Shown: positions 1 through 8,521, counted from the stretch's first letter. The stretch: 64,000 nt of DNA from Venatoribacter pacificus (GCF_025318105.1 NZ_JAOANI010000028.1:62001-126000), one strand, 5' to 3'. The notes: a model not told the origin generated them from the sequence alone. Numbers and translations are program-made.

Positions 1-97
1 TTCTGGGCCGTATTCCTTGAAACCTTGATATTTACTGGCCGCGCGCCTCATCGGCCATCCATGGCCGGAGCCACTTGTCCGCATCCCTGCGGACAGA

Positions 98-107
98 NNN
101 NNNNNNN
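98..107. other. Run of ten N (assembly gap or masked bases)
   Basis: Ten undetermined bases interrupt copy 1 of the dispersed repeat. In copy 2 the same interval (about 11028-11038) is of similar length, so no large insertion needs to be missing, though a collapsed repeat at an assembly join is likely. Confidence 0.95.
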
Positions 108-506
108 TGCGGTTTCGGCGGCGGCCCCAGAGGCGCAGAAAACCGTCACCGTGCTGCTGCTTTTCAGAGCAAGTAGCTGAACTGAAATTTCATGTCTCAA
201 ACGTTGTTTCCTCTGGAATACGGCTGAGCGGATCGCTAAAACCGGCGATCGTGCGGCGCCAGACAACCAGATGATTCTGCGGCCTTCAGAGCAAAACCCT
301 GCCCCGGAACGATACAAATTATGGGTGTTTTAAAGCCTCGTTCCGGGGCGAATTGTTTTGCGTGCCGCATAATCATTGCCGTTGGCTGGATGAAGCCGGA
401 CGCGCCGAAAAGAGAGGATCGTAAGGAGATACCTCTCCTTGCATTGGGCCAGGGGCTTGCCCCGGAAAGGCGTTTCAGATTGAAGAACAGTAGTCGATGA
501 ATGCTG

Positions 507-539
507 CAGTTTGGAGTGACACAATGTCACTCCAAACTG
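507..539. repeat. Perfect 15-bp inverted repeat inside the element's right end
   Basis: Arms at 507-521 and 525-539 pair perfectly around a CAA loop. Copy 2 keeps a 13-bp version at 11440-11468. It lies immediately inside the terminal inverted repeat, so it may be a transposase-recognised subterminal structure or a hairpin in a transcript. Confidence 0.8.
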
Positions 540-593
540 TGGGACAGTAGTGGGCTTTAACACCCGTTTTTTTATGCTTCGCACTTACTTGTG

Positions 594-1718
594 TTATTCA
601 AACACCTCATGCCCGGTCGGCTCAAAGCGTTCAACACCATTGGCCTGTAAACGGAAATCGGAAATATCTTTCATGACGACCTGACGGGCGCGGTTAATGC
701 CGCCAATAGGGCGGTGTTCTTCCAGGCTGTGCCACGGGTTAAAGGAGATGTTTTCGCAGAATTGTTTTTGCGCTTCCGAAGTAAAGCTCTGTGGTGGAAT
801 ATTAATCCGCGCCAGTGGAATAAACGCTGAGCTATCTTCGTCCCAGCTGATCAGGGCGTTTTCAGTCGGGTTATCTTTAGGGTCTTTTTGCAGCTGAATT
901 AAAAAGTCGAGACAGGCGCTGCCTTTGCTCAGTTGTTCGGCGAGGTTTTCGGCCAGATAATCATCGGAGTCGGTCATCTGGCCCGGATTATCGGAGCAGG
1001 TACGCAGGCCATAGCGGACAACGGTTGAGTAGGTTTTTACGCCGTCACTGCCTTCCAATGGCAGGCCCAGCGCATAAGGTGTAACGCTGTTCCACTTAAC
1101 GTTGAGCGGATTATTGTACACCTTGGCACCGCGCAGAATATTCCAGGCACCGCGTGGATGGGTGAGTAAAAAGCCCAGTCGCTTGCCGTTAAAGTTGGCA
1201 TCAAAGAAATCGAAAAACTGCTGTGGGTTGGCGGCAAAAAAAGCATCGTGACCGAGGAATAAAAAATCCTGAGTGTGTTGCTCGTCGCCGGGTAACGGCA
1301 GGCGGTTGCCTTCAACCTGAGTCAGTTTTACTGCCAGGCCACGGAAGTCTTTTTCTTTATCGCTGGTTATTTCTTCGACCGAGTTGGAGAAGCGCATCCA
1401 TAACGGGTAGCTGGCTGATGGCTGGAATATGCCATGACGGTAGCGTTCGTCGATCTGTTCATTCACCACAAAATTACCGCGGATGCAGCCGTTATCTTTC
1501 GGATGGGTGTCGCGCAGTATATTTTCGTCGGCGTATTGTTCTTTCAGGTGGTCAGTCAGCAGGGTGCTGATGTCTTTGAATAATACTTCTTCACCTTTAA
1601 CCGGCAGTTCCTGGCCTAAAGGCAGATCCGGGGTTTTGGTGCAGGCGCTGAGGGTGAATAAAGCACAGCCCAGCAGCAGGGCAGAAGAGCGGCGTACGCC
1701 GGGTGCGATGGCTCGCAT
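594..1718 (-). CDS. Catalase-like haem lipoprotein
   Basis: The 374-residue product starts with a lipoprotein signal (lipobox LSAC, Cys26), so it is probably anchored in a membrane facing the periplasm. Catalase-superfamily landmarks follow in order: a segment around His72 in the place of the distal haem histidine, RFSNS (109-113), DFRGLAVK (124-131) and the late block WHSLEEHRPIGG..NRAR (329-345). It is shorter than true catalases (about 480 or more residues) and belongs to the small catalase-related clade, whose members may be peroxidase-like; the real substrate cannot be told. A good ribosome site (AAGGAAC) precedes the ATG. The gene stands alone, transcribed towards the repeat, about 100 bp from the protease gene on the same strand. 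Confidence 0.75.
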   Translation of the reverse strand: MRAIAPGVRRSSALLLGCALFTLSACTKTPDLPLGQELPVKGEEVLFKDISTLLTDHLKEQYADENILRDTHPKDNGCIRGNFVVNEQIDERYRHGIFQPSASYPLWMRFSNSVEEITSDKEKDFRGLAVKLTQVEGNRLPLPGDEQHTQDFLFLGHDAFFAANPQQFFDFFDANFNGKRLGFLLTHPRGAWNILRGAKVYNNPLNVKWNSVTPYALGLPLEGSDGVKTYSTVVRYGLRTCSDNPGQMTDSDDYLAENLAEQLSKGSACLDFLIQLQKDPKDNPTENALISWDEDSSAFIPLARINIPPQSFTSEAQKQFCENISFNPWHSLEEHRPIGGINRARQVVMKDISDFRLQANGVERFEPTGHEVFE

Positions 1719-1819
1719 GATAAGTTCCTTTTATCGTCAGAATGGCAGACGCCAGTGTACCGGCTAACCCTGCGGCTGCCTATGCGTGATCATGGGGGCG
1801 GCCGCACTTTTTGCAGAGA

Positions 1820-3019
1820 TTATTGCTGGTGCGCTTTACGCTGGCCGGCGGTGGCATGGGTCTGCATTTTTTGTCCGGCGCGGATAAATTCCAGATCGAT
1901 ACCATCACCGGGTCGCAGTGCGGCAATCTGGTTCATGGCACTGCGGGCATTGGCGGCATCCTGAGCATTAATTTTTACCAGAATATCGCCAACGGCAAGC
2001 TTGGCCTGATCGGCGGGGCCATCCGGATAAATCCCGGTGACGATCAGGCCGGTTAACGCCTGTGGCAGGCTGAGGGCGGTGAGTAGCTGCGGCGTGGATT
2101 CCTGCACTTCGATGCCCAGCCAGCCTCTTATGGTTGCGCCGTGGGTGGCTATATCGGTGAGGGTACGGCTGGCGACTTCGGCGGGAATGGCGAAGCCGAT
2201 GCCCTGGCTACCGCCGGATTTGGAGAAGATGGCGGTATTTAAGCCGACCAGCTCACCGTAAGCATTGATTAAGGCACCACCGGAATTGCCGGGATTAATG
2301 GCTGCATCGGTCTGAATATAGTCTTCATAAGTATTAAGCCCCAGCTGGTTGCGGCCGGTGGCAGAGACAATGCCTAGGGTTACGGTCTGACCCACGCCAA
2401 AGGGGTTACCGATGGCCAATACCACATCACCGATGCGCAGTTGGCTATCGTGGGCGACCTGAATCTGTGGCAGGTTTTCCAACTCTATTTTCAGCACGGC
2501 GAGGTCCGCTTCCGGGTCGGTGCCGACCACGGTGGCATTAACTTCACGGCCATCGTGCAGGGCCACCACAATCTGGTCGGCACCGTGGATAACATGGTTG
2601 TTGGTCAGTACATAGCCGTCTGGCGACATAATCACGCCAGAACCGAGGCTGGATTGCATGCGCTCGCTGGGCTCTGGATTGGTGCGAAAAAAACGCTGAA
2701 AAAACGGATCATCAAACAGCGGATGGGTTTTGCGCCGTACCAGTTTGCGGGTAAAAATATTCACCACCGCTGGTGCCGCGCGGTCGACCGCATCGGCATA
2801 GCTGACCGGCCCGGCCTGACCGGCAGCATTGCTGCCGGGTTCGTTGCGCTGTTCGGGCATCGGCCCGATGCCGGCCAGTGGTGCGTAAGTGATGGCCGGT
2901 GCTTTAGGCGTCGCAGGCGTAACCAGCTCTGGTGCCCAAAGCAACACAGAAAACGCGACAACCAAACCTACCAGAATCGGTATGACCAATGTATTCACAA
3001 TGAACTGAGCAGAACGCAT
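1820..3019 (-). CDS. algW: DegS/AlgW-type periplasmic serine protease with PDZ domain
   Basis: This 399-residue trypsin-like protease has one N-terminal membrane segment (about 8-29), a spacer, the protease domain (about 75-285) and a single PDZ domain (about 295-385). The catalytic triad is visible as His142 (NNHVIHG), Asp172 (ADLAVLK) and Ser246 (GNSGGA). One PDZ domain and a membrane anchor instead of a cleaved signal match DegS/AlgW rather than DegP/MucD. Family members sense misfolded outer-membrane proteins through PDZ and cut the anti-sigma factor RseA/MucA, releasing the envelope stress sigma factor. The gene is divergent from the Nif3-like gene. Assignment to the family is firm; the name algW rather than degS is a choice. 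Confidence 0.88.
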   Translation of the reverse strand: MRSAQFIVNTLVIPILVGLVVAFSVLLWAPELVTPATPKAPAITYAPLAGIGPMPEQRNEPGSNAAGQAGPVSYADAVDRAAPAVVNIFTRKLVRRKTHPLFDDPFFQRFFRTNPEPSERMQSSLGSGVIMSPDGYVLTNNHVIHGADQIVVALHDGREVNATVVGTDPEADLAVLKIELENLPQIQVAHDSQLRIGDVVLAIGNPFGVGQTVTLGIVSATGRNQLGLNTYEDYIQTDAAINPGNSGGALINAYGELVGLNTAIFSKSGGSQGIGFAIPAEVASRTLTDIATHGATIRGWLGIEVQESTPQLLTALSLPQALTGLIVTGIYPDGPADQAKLAVGDILVKINAQDAANARSAMNQIAALRPGDGIDLEFIRAGQKMQTHATAGQRKAHQQ

Positions 3020-3050
3020 TTGCTGTGAATCCCCCGTAACCCATAAACTG

Positions 3051-3081
3051 GGGGCACTTCTGAATTATTCAGAGGTGCCCC
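3051..3081. repeat. Strong hairpin in the algW/nif3 divergent region
   Basis: A 14-bp stem with one G-T pair (3051-3064 with 3068-3081, loop TTA) sits between the two divergent starts, 57 bp before the Nif3-like ATG. No T run follows on either strand, so it is not a standard terminator. It could be a regulatory dyad or a leader structure. Confidence 0.55.
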
Positions 3082-3137
3082 AAGCCATCAGAAAATATAA
3101 TCCGGCATTTTATCAGAATATAAATGAGGCCCCTATC

Positions 3138-3896
3138 ATGGTTGAGCGTCGTCAGTTACTGAAGCACCTTGACTCACTCTTACAAAGTGCCCGTTTCCGC
3201 GATTACTGCCCCAATGGCCTGCAGGTTTCCGGGCGTGAACAGATCAGCCATATCGTCACCGGCGTGACGGCCAGTCAGGCGCTTATCGACGCCGCCATTG
3301 AACGCGGTGCCGATACGATTCTGGTGCACCATGGATATTTCTGGAAAGGCGAAGACGAGCGCATCACCGGCATTAAGCGTGAGCGCCTGAAAGCGTTGCT
3401 GGTAAATGATATCAACCTGATTGCCTATCACCTGCCCCTCGACAGCCATCCGGTGTATGGCAATAACGTACAGCTGGCCGATGTTCTCGGCCTGCAGATT
3501 GATGGCCCGCTGAGCGAAGAAGATCCCAGTATCCCGGGTCATATCGGCCGTCTGCCGCGGCCGATGAGTGGTAAAGAATTCTGCGCCTGGCTGGGTGAAT
3601 GTCTGCAGCGCGAAGCGCTGCATATTGGTGAAGAAACCGACACCATCGAAACCATTGGCTGGTGCACCGGCGGCGCGCAGGGGTATTTGCAGGTGGCGGT
3701 GAATGCCGGTGTCGATGCCTATTTAACCGGTGAAATCAATGAACCGGCGGTGCATCTGGCGCGTGAAACCGGAACCCATTTTTTCAGTGCTGGTCATCAT
3801 GCGACCGAGCGTTACGGCGCAAAAGCACTGGGTGAATATCTGGCGGATGAGTTTGGATTGAATGTGGAGTTCGTCGATATCGACAACCCGGTGTGA
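3138..3896 (+). CDS. Nif3-like dinuclear metal centre protein (YbgI family)
   Basis: The product is 252 residues, as usual for the YbgI branch (E. coli 247). Metal-binding histidine blocks typical of Nif3 proteins are present: VHHGYFWKG, YHLPLDSH and, near the C terminus, GHHATERYG with an upstream GEINEPAVH. Family members form hexameric toroids with two metals per subunit; some are annotated as GTP cyclohydrolase I type 2, but the cellular role is unsettled. I chose the ATG at 3138 because GAGG lies eight bases before it and the length fits; an in-frame ATG at 3075 would add 21 residues and fall in the hairpin. It converges on the TetR gene. Confidence 0.85.
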   Translation: MVERRQLLKHLDSLLQSARFRDYCPNGLQVSGREQISHIVTGVTASQALIDAAIERGADTILVHHGYFWKGEDERITGIKRERLKALLVNDINLIAYHLPLDSHPVYGNNVQLADVLGLQIDGPLSEEDPSIPGHIGRLPRPMSGKEFCAWLGECLQREALHIGEETDTIETIGWCTGGAQGYLQVAVNAGVDAYLTGEINEPAVHLARETGTHFFSAGHHATERYGAKALGEYLADEFGLNVEFVDIDNPV

Positions 3897-3918
3897 GGCG
3901 TAAACGGTAAATAGCGGG

Positions 3919-4644
3919 TTATGTCTGTTCAGCTTCCAGTTGCCGCACCAACCCCATAATCATGCGCATACCGGTGCTGACCAGCGTCTGTTGCGAGGCG
4001 CGGCAGCCGCTCTGTAACCAATAAGTCGTGACCTGACGCATAGCGCCGATAAACCCCGTACCCAACAGAGCATATTCTTCATCACTGAGTTGCCAGTGGG
4101 GGTGAACGGTACGCGCCAGCGTCATCACCATGTTGGCAAAATCCTGCATATAACCGTGATAGAAGCGGTCGGTTTCCGGACTGACGCCTTCCAGTTCGAG
4201 TATGCAGACCCGGGCAACACGGGCATCCTGCATCGCAGCAAAAAACGCGGCCAGCCCCTGTTGCGCCAGCGTTTCAATCTGCCCGCCGGGCTGCGCCTGA
4301 GAGAAGGCGTTAAACAGCTGCTGCTTGATGCCATCCATGCACTGGCCATACACCGCCTGCAGCAGGCCTTCGAGATTACCGAATTCACTGTAAAAGTAGC
4401 GGTCGGTCAGTTGCGCTTGTCTGCACAGACCACGTACGGTGGCATTGCGGAAACCTTCGGTGCCGAACACCTCAAGCCCGGCCTGCAGAAACTGCTGACG
4501 CCGCTGGGCTTTGCGCTGCTGCTGGCTTTGGCCAGCATAAACCCGGCCTGCAGTTGTTGACGATGTTGCAGCCGTTTTTGTTGCTGTTGCCGCAGTCGGC
4601 GCGGCTGCCGCTTGGGGGCTGTTGGCAGTTGTGGCTTTTCCCAT
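3919..4644 (-). CDS. TetR-family transcriptional regulator
   Basis: The 241-residue protein has a low-complexity Ala/Thr/Gln N-terminal tail (1-45) and then a TetR DNA-binding domain (about 48-97) with the typical GTEGFRNATVR...TDRYFYSEF...LLQAVY pattern. The C-terminal ligand domain is helical and unassigned. It is divergent from a monooxygenase and hydrolase pair, and the intergenic space carries an extended dyad (4681-4723) overlapping a likely promoter, so it probably represses that pair and perhaps itself. The ribosome site is weak, so the exact start within the low-complexity tail is uncertain. Confidence 0.85.
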   Translation of the reverse strand: MGKATTANSPQAAAAPTAATATKTAATSSTTAGRVYAGQSQQQRKAQRRQQFLQAGLEVFGTEGFRNATVRGLCRQAQLTDRYFYSEFGNLEGLLQAVYGQCMDGIKQQLFNAFSQAQPGGQIETLAQQGLAAFFAAMQDARVARVCILELEGVSPETDRFYHGYMQDFANMVMTLARTVHPHWQLSDEEYALLGTGFIGAMRQVTTYWLQSGCRASQQTLVSTGMRMIMGLVRQLEAEQT

Positions 4645-4678
4645 CGGAAAATTGTCCGGAAATAACTGGTTTCGCTAT

Positions 4679-4723
4679 TTGACGACATGCGTCCTCAGAA
4701 GTAAAGTGAGGACAAATGTCGTC
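4679..4723 (+). promoter_or_regulatory. Probable promoter with TetR operator dyad
   Basis: Two 17-base arms (4681-4697 and 4707-4723) are inverted repeats with 15 of 17 positions matching, separated by nine bases. Each arm contains GAC-N4-GTC, itself palindromic, a common TetR operator layout. On the + strand TTGACG (4679-4684) and TAAAGT (4702-4707), 17 bases apart, make a plausible sigma-70 promoter buried in the dyad, so bound regulator would block transcription of the monooxygenase. Confidence 0.7.
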
Positions 4724-4788
4724 AGATGGCCGGGCGATCTTCATATAACAATAAAATTGCCGGCGCAGTCCGTGCAGAGAGGTTCTGT

Positions 4789-6246
4789 ATGTCCAGTCAT
4801 GGTGTGATCATTATTGGCAGTGGCTTTGGTGGTCAGTGCGCGGCAATCAATTTAAAAAAACGTGGCATCGACGATTTTATTATTCTTGAGCGGCGTGAGT
4901 TTATGGGGGGCACCTGGGCACAGAATACCTATCCCGGTGCGGCGGTGGATGTGCAGTCGCCGCTGTACTCCATTGAATCTGAGCCTTACGACTGGTCGCA
5001 GATGTTTGCCGAACAGCACGAACTGCAGCAGTACACGAATCATGTGATTGATAAACACAGCCTGCGGGAAAAGACCCTGACCCATGCCAATGTTGAAAAA
5101 ATAGAATGGCACGAAGCTGATCAGCGCTGGCATGTGCATGTTGATGGCAAAGGCGTACTCAAAGGCCGCTTTGTTATTAACGCCTCCGGACCATTAAGTA
5201 CGCCGGTGATTCCGCAGTTTAAAGGCCGCGACAGCTTTAAAGGGCAAGCTTTTCACACCAATAACTGGGACCACGATTACGACTACAAAGGTAAACGGGT
5301 CGCGATTATCGGCAGCGGTGCCAGTGCCGCACAGATTATCCCGGCGATTGCAGCGGATGTCGGCCAGCTGCATATTTTCCAGCGCACGCCGCACTGGGTG
5401 TTGCCACGTCCCGATTATGTGTTTAAAAACTGGCAGCGTAAGTTGCTGCGTAACCGTGGTATTTACCGGGCACTGCGTGAGGCGATTTACTGGGGACTGG
5501 AAAGCCGCGTAATCGGTTTTAAATATTCTTCCCTGATGCTGGATTTATTGGCTGGTCGTAAAGCCCGCGCGCATATTAAAAAGCAGATTAAAGATCCGGT
5601 TTTGCAGCAGAAGGTTACGCCGGATTTTACCATCGGCTGCAAACGCGTGATTTTATCCGACACACTGTATCCGGCTTATTGCCGTGACAACGTGACCCTG
5701 CACGATAAAACCGATGGCATTGCTGAAATCAACGAAAGCGGCATTAAAACCAGTCATGGCGATCAGGTCGATCTGGATCTGATTATTTATTCCACCGGTT
5801 ATGACGCCACCGATGGTGTGATTTCCTATCCGGTGATTGGCCGCAATCAGCAAACGCTGGCGGATGTCTGGGCGGATTTTCCGCGCGCCTATCTGGGGAC
5901 GTCTGCACCGGGCTTTCCTAATCTGTTTATTGTTACCGGCCCGAATACCGGTATTGGTCATACTTCGGCGATTTTTATTATCGAAGCGCAGATGAACTAC
6001 ATCATGAAAGCCATCGAAGAAGTCGGCCGCCGGCAGAAAAACCTGATTGAAGTAAAAGCCAGTGCCGAAGACAGCTATACCCGTCATATTCATGATGAAA
6101 TGGCTAAAACCGTCTGGCAGCAGGGTGGCTGTAACAGTTGGTATAAGAGCAAAAGCGGTAAGGTGATTGCGATGTTCCCCGGCTTCAGCTTTACCTTCCG
6201 CCGCTGGACAAAAAATTTCCGCGCCAAAGATCACGACTTTGCCTGA
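4789..6246 (+). CDS. Flavin monooxygenase, Baeyer-Villiger type
   Basis: The 485-residue enzyme has the FAD Rossmann motif GSGFGG (10-15), an NADPH motif GSGASA (175-180) and, just before it, the Baeyer-Villiger fingerprint F-x-G-x(3)-H-x(3)-W (FKGQAFHTNNWD, 150-161), with Asp where Pro is also common. Such enzymes insert oxygen into ketones to give esters or lactones. An alpha/beta hydrolase follows 70 bp downstream and could cleave the ester, suggesting a short ketone-oxidising route. The ATG at 4789 is chosen because AGAGAGG precedes it and the Rossmann fold then begins at the usual place; an upstream in-frame ATG at 4726 lies next to the operator. The substrate is unknown. Confidence 0.85.
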   Translation: MSSHGVIIIGSGFGGQCAAINLKKRGIDDFIILERREFMGGTWAQNTYPGAAVDVQSPLYSIESEPYDWSQMFAEQHELQQYTNHVIDKHSLREKTLTHANVEKIEWHEADQRWHVHVDGKGVLKGRFVINASGPLSTPVIPQFKGRDSFKGQAFHTNNWDHDYDYKGKRVAIIGSGASAAQIIPAIAADVGQLHIFQRTPHWVLPRPDYVFKNWQRKLLRNRGIYRALREAIYWGLESRVIGFKYSSLMLDLLAGRKARAHIKKQIKDPVLQQKVTPDFTIGCKRVILSDTLYPAYCRDNVTLHDKTDGIAEINESGIKTSHGDQVDLDLIIYSTGYDATDGVISYPVIGRNQQTLADVWADFPRAYLGTSAPGFPNLFIVTGPNTGIGHTSAIFIIEAQMNYIMKAIEEVGRRQKNLIEVKASAEDSYTRHIHDEMAKTVWQQGGCNSWYKSKSGKVIAMFPGFSFTFRRWTKNFRAKDHDFA

Positions 6247-6316
6247 TCGAACCTGTTAAGCGCTCAGCGCAGCAGGTATAAAAACGCGATAACAATAAAA
6301 TGAACAAGGTAAGGTT

Positions 6317-7273
6317 ATGAAAAAAATCAGTCTGTTAATTCTGCCGTTGGTGCTGGCCCTGGTGGTGGGTATGGTTAACGGTGCTTATGGTCGTGTCGGA
6401 CACTGGTTGTATGCCAATGTGACGGATCTTGAAGCCTCTGCTTATGGTTTTGAGCAAAGCGCGGTGGATATCGGCGATATGGAACTGGCGTTGTACAGCA
6501 ATAATAATCCGGGCAAGCCCGCCATTGTCATGCTGCACGGTTACAGCGCCGATAAAGACGTATGGCCGCGTTTTGCCAAACACTTTGTTGATGATTATCA
6601 GGTAATTATTCCGGATATGGCCGGTCACGGTGATACCGGTTTTGATGCCAGCTGGGATTACAGCATGCCGGCTCAGGCTAAACGTCTGGCGGCGTTGCTG
6701 GATAAACTGGATATCGCTCAGGCACATGTTATCGGTAACTCGATGGGCGGTTTTTTAACCGCCACCTTCGCCATTGCTTACCCTGAGCGTACGTTGTCAG
6801 CCACCATGGTTGATCCGGCAGGCGTGATGTCGCCGCAGCCAAGCGATATGATGAAAATGCTGAGCGCTGGCCACAACCCGTTCCTGATTCATAACCGCGC
6901 TGAATTCGACAGCTTTTATGCCATGACCATGGCTCAGCCGCCGTTCCTGCCGGGCATGGTGCTGGAAGCGATGTCGGATAAATACATCGAGCGCCGCGCC
7001 GAACTGGAAAAAATCTTTACCGATTTTCATTCCAGCGATTATCTCGAAGAAAAACTGGCCGACCTGAAAGCACCCGCCATGCTCTGGTGGGGAGATAAAG
7101 ACCGCCTGCTGCACGTCAGTTCGGTCTCCGTGTGGGAGGCTGGTGTTCCTCAGCTGAAGACCCATATCTTTAACGGTGTCGGTCATATGCCGATGGTAGA
7201 AGTGGCGTCCGAAGCGGCAGGTCTGTACCAGGATTTCCTGCAACAGCTTCCGGCTCAGGTGGCGGCGGAGTAA
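6317..7273 (+). CDS. Alpha/beta hydrolase (esterase/lipase-like), exported or anchored
   Basis: The 318-residue protein begins with a hydrophobic segment (about 4-23) that may be an uncleaved anchor or signal. The alpha/beta hydrolase fold is clear: HGYSADKD (oxyanion region, 74-81), nucleophile elbow GNSMGG with Ser142, an acid at Asp262 in GDKDRL, and His290 in GVGHMP. Placed after a Baeyer-Villiger monooxygenase and behind the same TetR operator, it probably hydrolyses the ester made by that enzyme, though the export signal would put the two in different compartments unless the hydrophobic segment only anchors it on the cytoplasmic side. A strong terminator follows. Confidence 0.8.
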   Translation: MKKISLLILPLVLALVVGMVNGAYGRVGHWLYANVTDLEASAYGFEQSAVDIGDMELALYSNNNPGKPAIVMLHGYSADKDVWPRFAKHFVDDYQVIIPDMAGHGDTGFDASWDYSMPAQAKRLAALLDKLDIAQAHVIGNSMGGFLTATFAIAYPERTLSATMVDPAGVMSPQPSDMMKMLSAGHNPFLIHNRAEFDSFYAMTMAQPPFLPGMVLEAMSDKYIERRAELEKIFTDFHSSDYLEEKLADLKAPAMLWWGDKDRLLHVSSVSVWEAGVPQLKTHIFNGVGHMPMVEVASEAAGLYQDFLQQLPAQVAAE

Positions 7274-7334
7274 ACCGCAGGCAGCGTTGGGCGGACACAC
7301 AACGCAGGGTATAAACGCATGCGTTGCCGAATAC

Positions 7335-7373
7335 AAAACGCCCCGCAGGGTTATCCTGCGGGGCGTTTTTTTT
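7335..7373 (+). terminator. Rho-independent terminator
   Basis: A 15-bp stem (7335-7349 with 7355-7369) and a run of T to 7373 end the monooxygenase-hydrolase transcript. The rest of 7380-7705 is a regulatory region for the transporter and holds no supported gene; it has a small dyad GTCTGACCGTCAGAC at 7508-7522 and two TGCACC half-sites (7552-7557, 7576-7581). Confidence 0.9.
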
Positions 7374-7616
7374 GCTTTGTGATTCTGCCCGAACAGAGGC
7401 ACCGTTATTGTGCGTGGAGTAGCCCGTTAATGGACCGCTTTGCAGCAAATCGGTGCGCTCAGCATCGGCTGCGGTGTGCTGCCGGAGGGCCTGAATGCGC
7501 TTGATTGGTCTGACCGTCAGACAATATGCAAGCTCAATGAATTGGCGAACCTGCACCGCCTTTGTTGTTCGTTTTTGCACCAATTAATGACTCAAAGTGG
7601 ACTTTCCGGTCAGAAA

Positions 7617-7633
7617 TTGGCGCTAACCTTGCG
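7617..7633 (+). promoter_or_regulatory. Probable sigma-54 (-24/-12) promoter
   Basis: TTGGCGCTAACCTTGCG keeps the invariant GG and GC with the required ten-base spacing and matches most of the sigma-54 consensus. It lies about 75 bp before the transporter start. TGCACC half-sites upstream hint at NtrC, but full NtrC sites are not evident. This fits nitrogen-controlled uptake of amino acids. Confidence 0.6.
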
Positions 7634-7705
7634 TGACGGTTGTCATCATCCTGCCAATGTGTAATGTTCGCGCCCTTGTCCGTCTGTGCGCGCCAAGCCC
7701 TTTAT

Positions 7706-8482
7706 ATGAATAACTCTAACGCTGCTCTTGAGCTGATCAACATCCACAAATCTTACGGTAACCTTGAAGTACTGAAAGGCGTCAGCCTGACAGCGCAGAA
7801 GGGCGACGTGATCTCCATTCTCGGCTCCAGTGGATCCGGCAAAAGCACGCTGTTGCGTTGCATTAATCTGCTGGAACGTCCGAATCAGGGCGAAATCATT
7901 ATCGGTGATGAACAGCTGGCTCTGATTCCGGATAAAAACGGCGAACTGAAAGCACAGAACAAACGCCAGCTGGAGCGTTTGCGTTCGCGCTTAGGGTTTG
8001 TGTTTCAGCAGTTTAATCTCTGGCCACACATGACCATTCTGCAGAACCTGATTGAAGCGCCGGTACACGTTTTGAAAATACCGCGCGATGTAGCCGTGGC
8101 ACGGGCACAGGAATTGCTGCGCAAAGTCGGTCTGGCCGACAAACAGGACGCTTATCCGGGACATCTTTCCGGTGGGCAACAACAGCGCGTAGCGATTGCC
8201 CGCACGCTGGCGATGGATCCGCAGGTATTGCTGTTTGACGAGCCGACATCTGCTCTGGACCCTGAACTGGTGAATGAGGTGTTGGCGGTTATGCGGGAGC
8301 TGGCGGAAGAAGGCCGGACCATGCTGATCGTAACCCACGAAATGCGCTTTGCGCGTGAAGTGTCCAGCACCGTGGTCTTCCTGCATCAGGGACAGATTGA
8401 AGAAACAGGCTCGCCGGAAAAGGTATTCGACCATCCCGAATCCCAGCGCGTGCGCGATTTTATGGCGAGCCATCAGGCCTGA
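7706..8482 (+). CDS. Polar/basic amino acid ABC transporter, ATPase
   Basis: This 258-residue protein is the HisP/AotP type of ATPase that powers uptake of basic amino acids. Walker A GSSGSGKST (40-48), the Q loop (101-102), signature LSGGQ (154-158) and Walker B LLFDEP (175-180) are all intact. Length equals HisP (257). The ATG at 7706 is preferred over an in-frame ATG at 7640 because homologous proteins begin there and the upstream frame overlaps the sigma-54 promoter; the ribosome site is weak. It is the first gene of a four-gene operon with the binding protein and two permeases. Confidence 0.92.
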   Translation: MNNSNAALELINIHKSYGNLEVLKGVSLTAQKGDVISILGSSGSGKSTLLRCINLLERPNQGEIIIGDEQLALIPDKNGELKAQNKRQLERLRSRLGFVFQQFNLWPHMTILQNLIEAPVHVLKIPRDVAVARAQELLRKVGLADKQDAYPGHLSGGQQQRVAIARTLAMDPQVLLFDEPTSALDPELVNEVLAVMRELAEEGRTMLIVTHEMRFAREVSSTVVFLHQGQIEETGSPEKVFDHPESQRVRDFMASHQA

Positions 8483-8521
8483 TTCCGGTCTGCTTATTAT
8501 CTATTGCTGAGGATTAATACC

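Larger units (their letters stand above)
1..552. repeat. Dispersed MITE-like element, copy 1 (left part missing)
   Basis: This stretch aligns base for base, with scattered differences, to 10931-11483, in the same orientation and shifted by about 10.93 kb. Its left part lies before the window. The right end carries the terminal sequence AAACTGTGGGACAGTAGTG (534-552), the inverse of the left end of copy 2 with one mismatch. It holds several stem-loops, including arms at 301-312/338-349 and a 15-bp stem at 507-539. No convincing coding sequence is present; short frames here are not matched by any recognisable protein. Just outside the right end is a T tract (567-573) that resembles the arm of a terminator. 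Confidence 0.85.

Noticed and set aside
48..584. Two open frames on the minus strand in the repeat
   Set aside because: They lie in a non-coding repeat, run through the N run in one case, and the equivalent frames in copy 2 differ in start, end and length; no ribosome site.
1037..1570. Open frames opposite or out of frame with the catalase-like gene
   Set aside because: They are shadows of a well-supported gene with signal peptide and family motifs.
3075..3137. Longer start for the Nif3-like protein
   Set aside because: It would add 21 residues through a hairpin; GAGG and family length favour 3138.
7319..7664. Short frames in the transporter regulatory region
   Set aside because: They cross the terminator or the sigma-54 promoter and lack ribosome sites.
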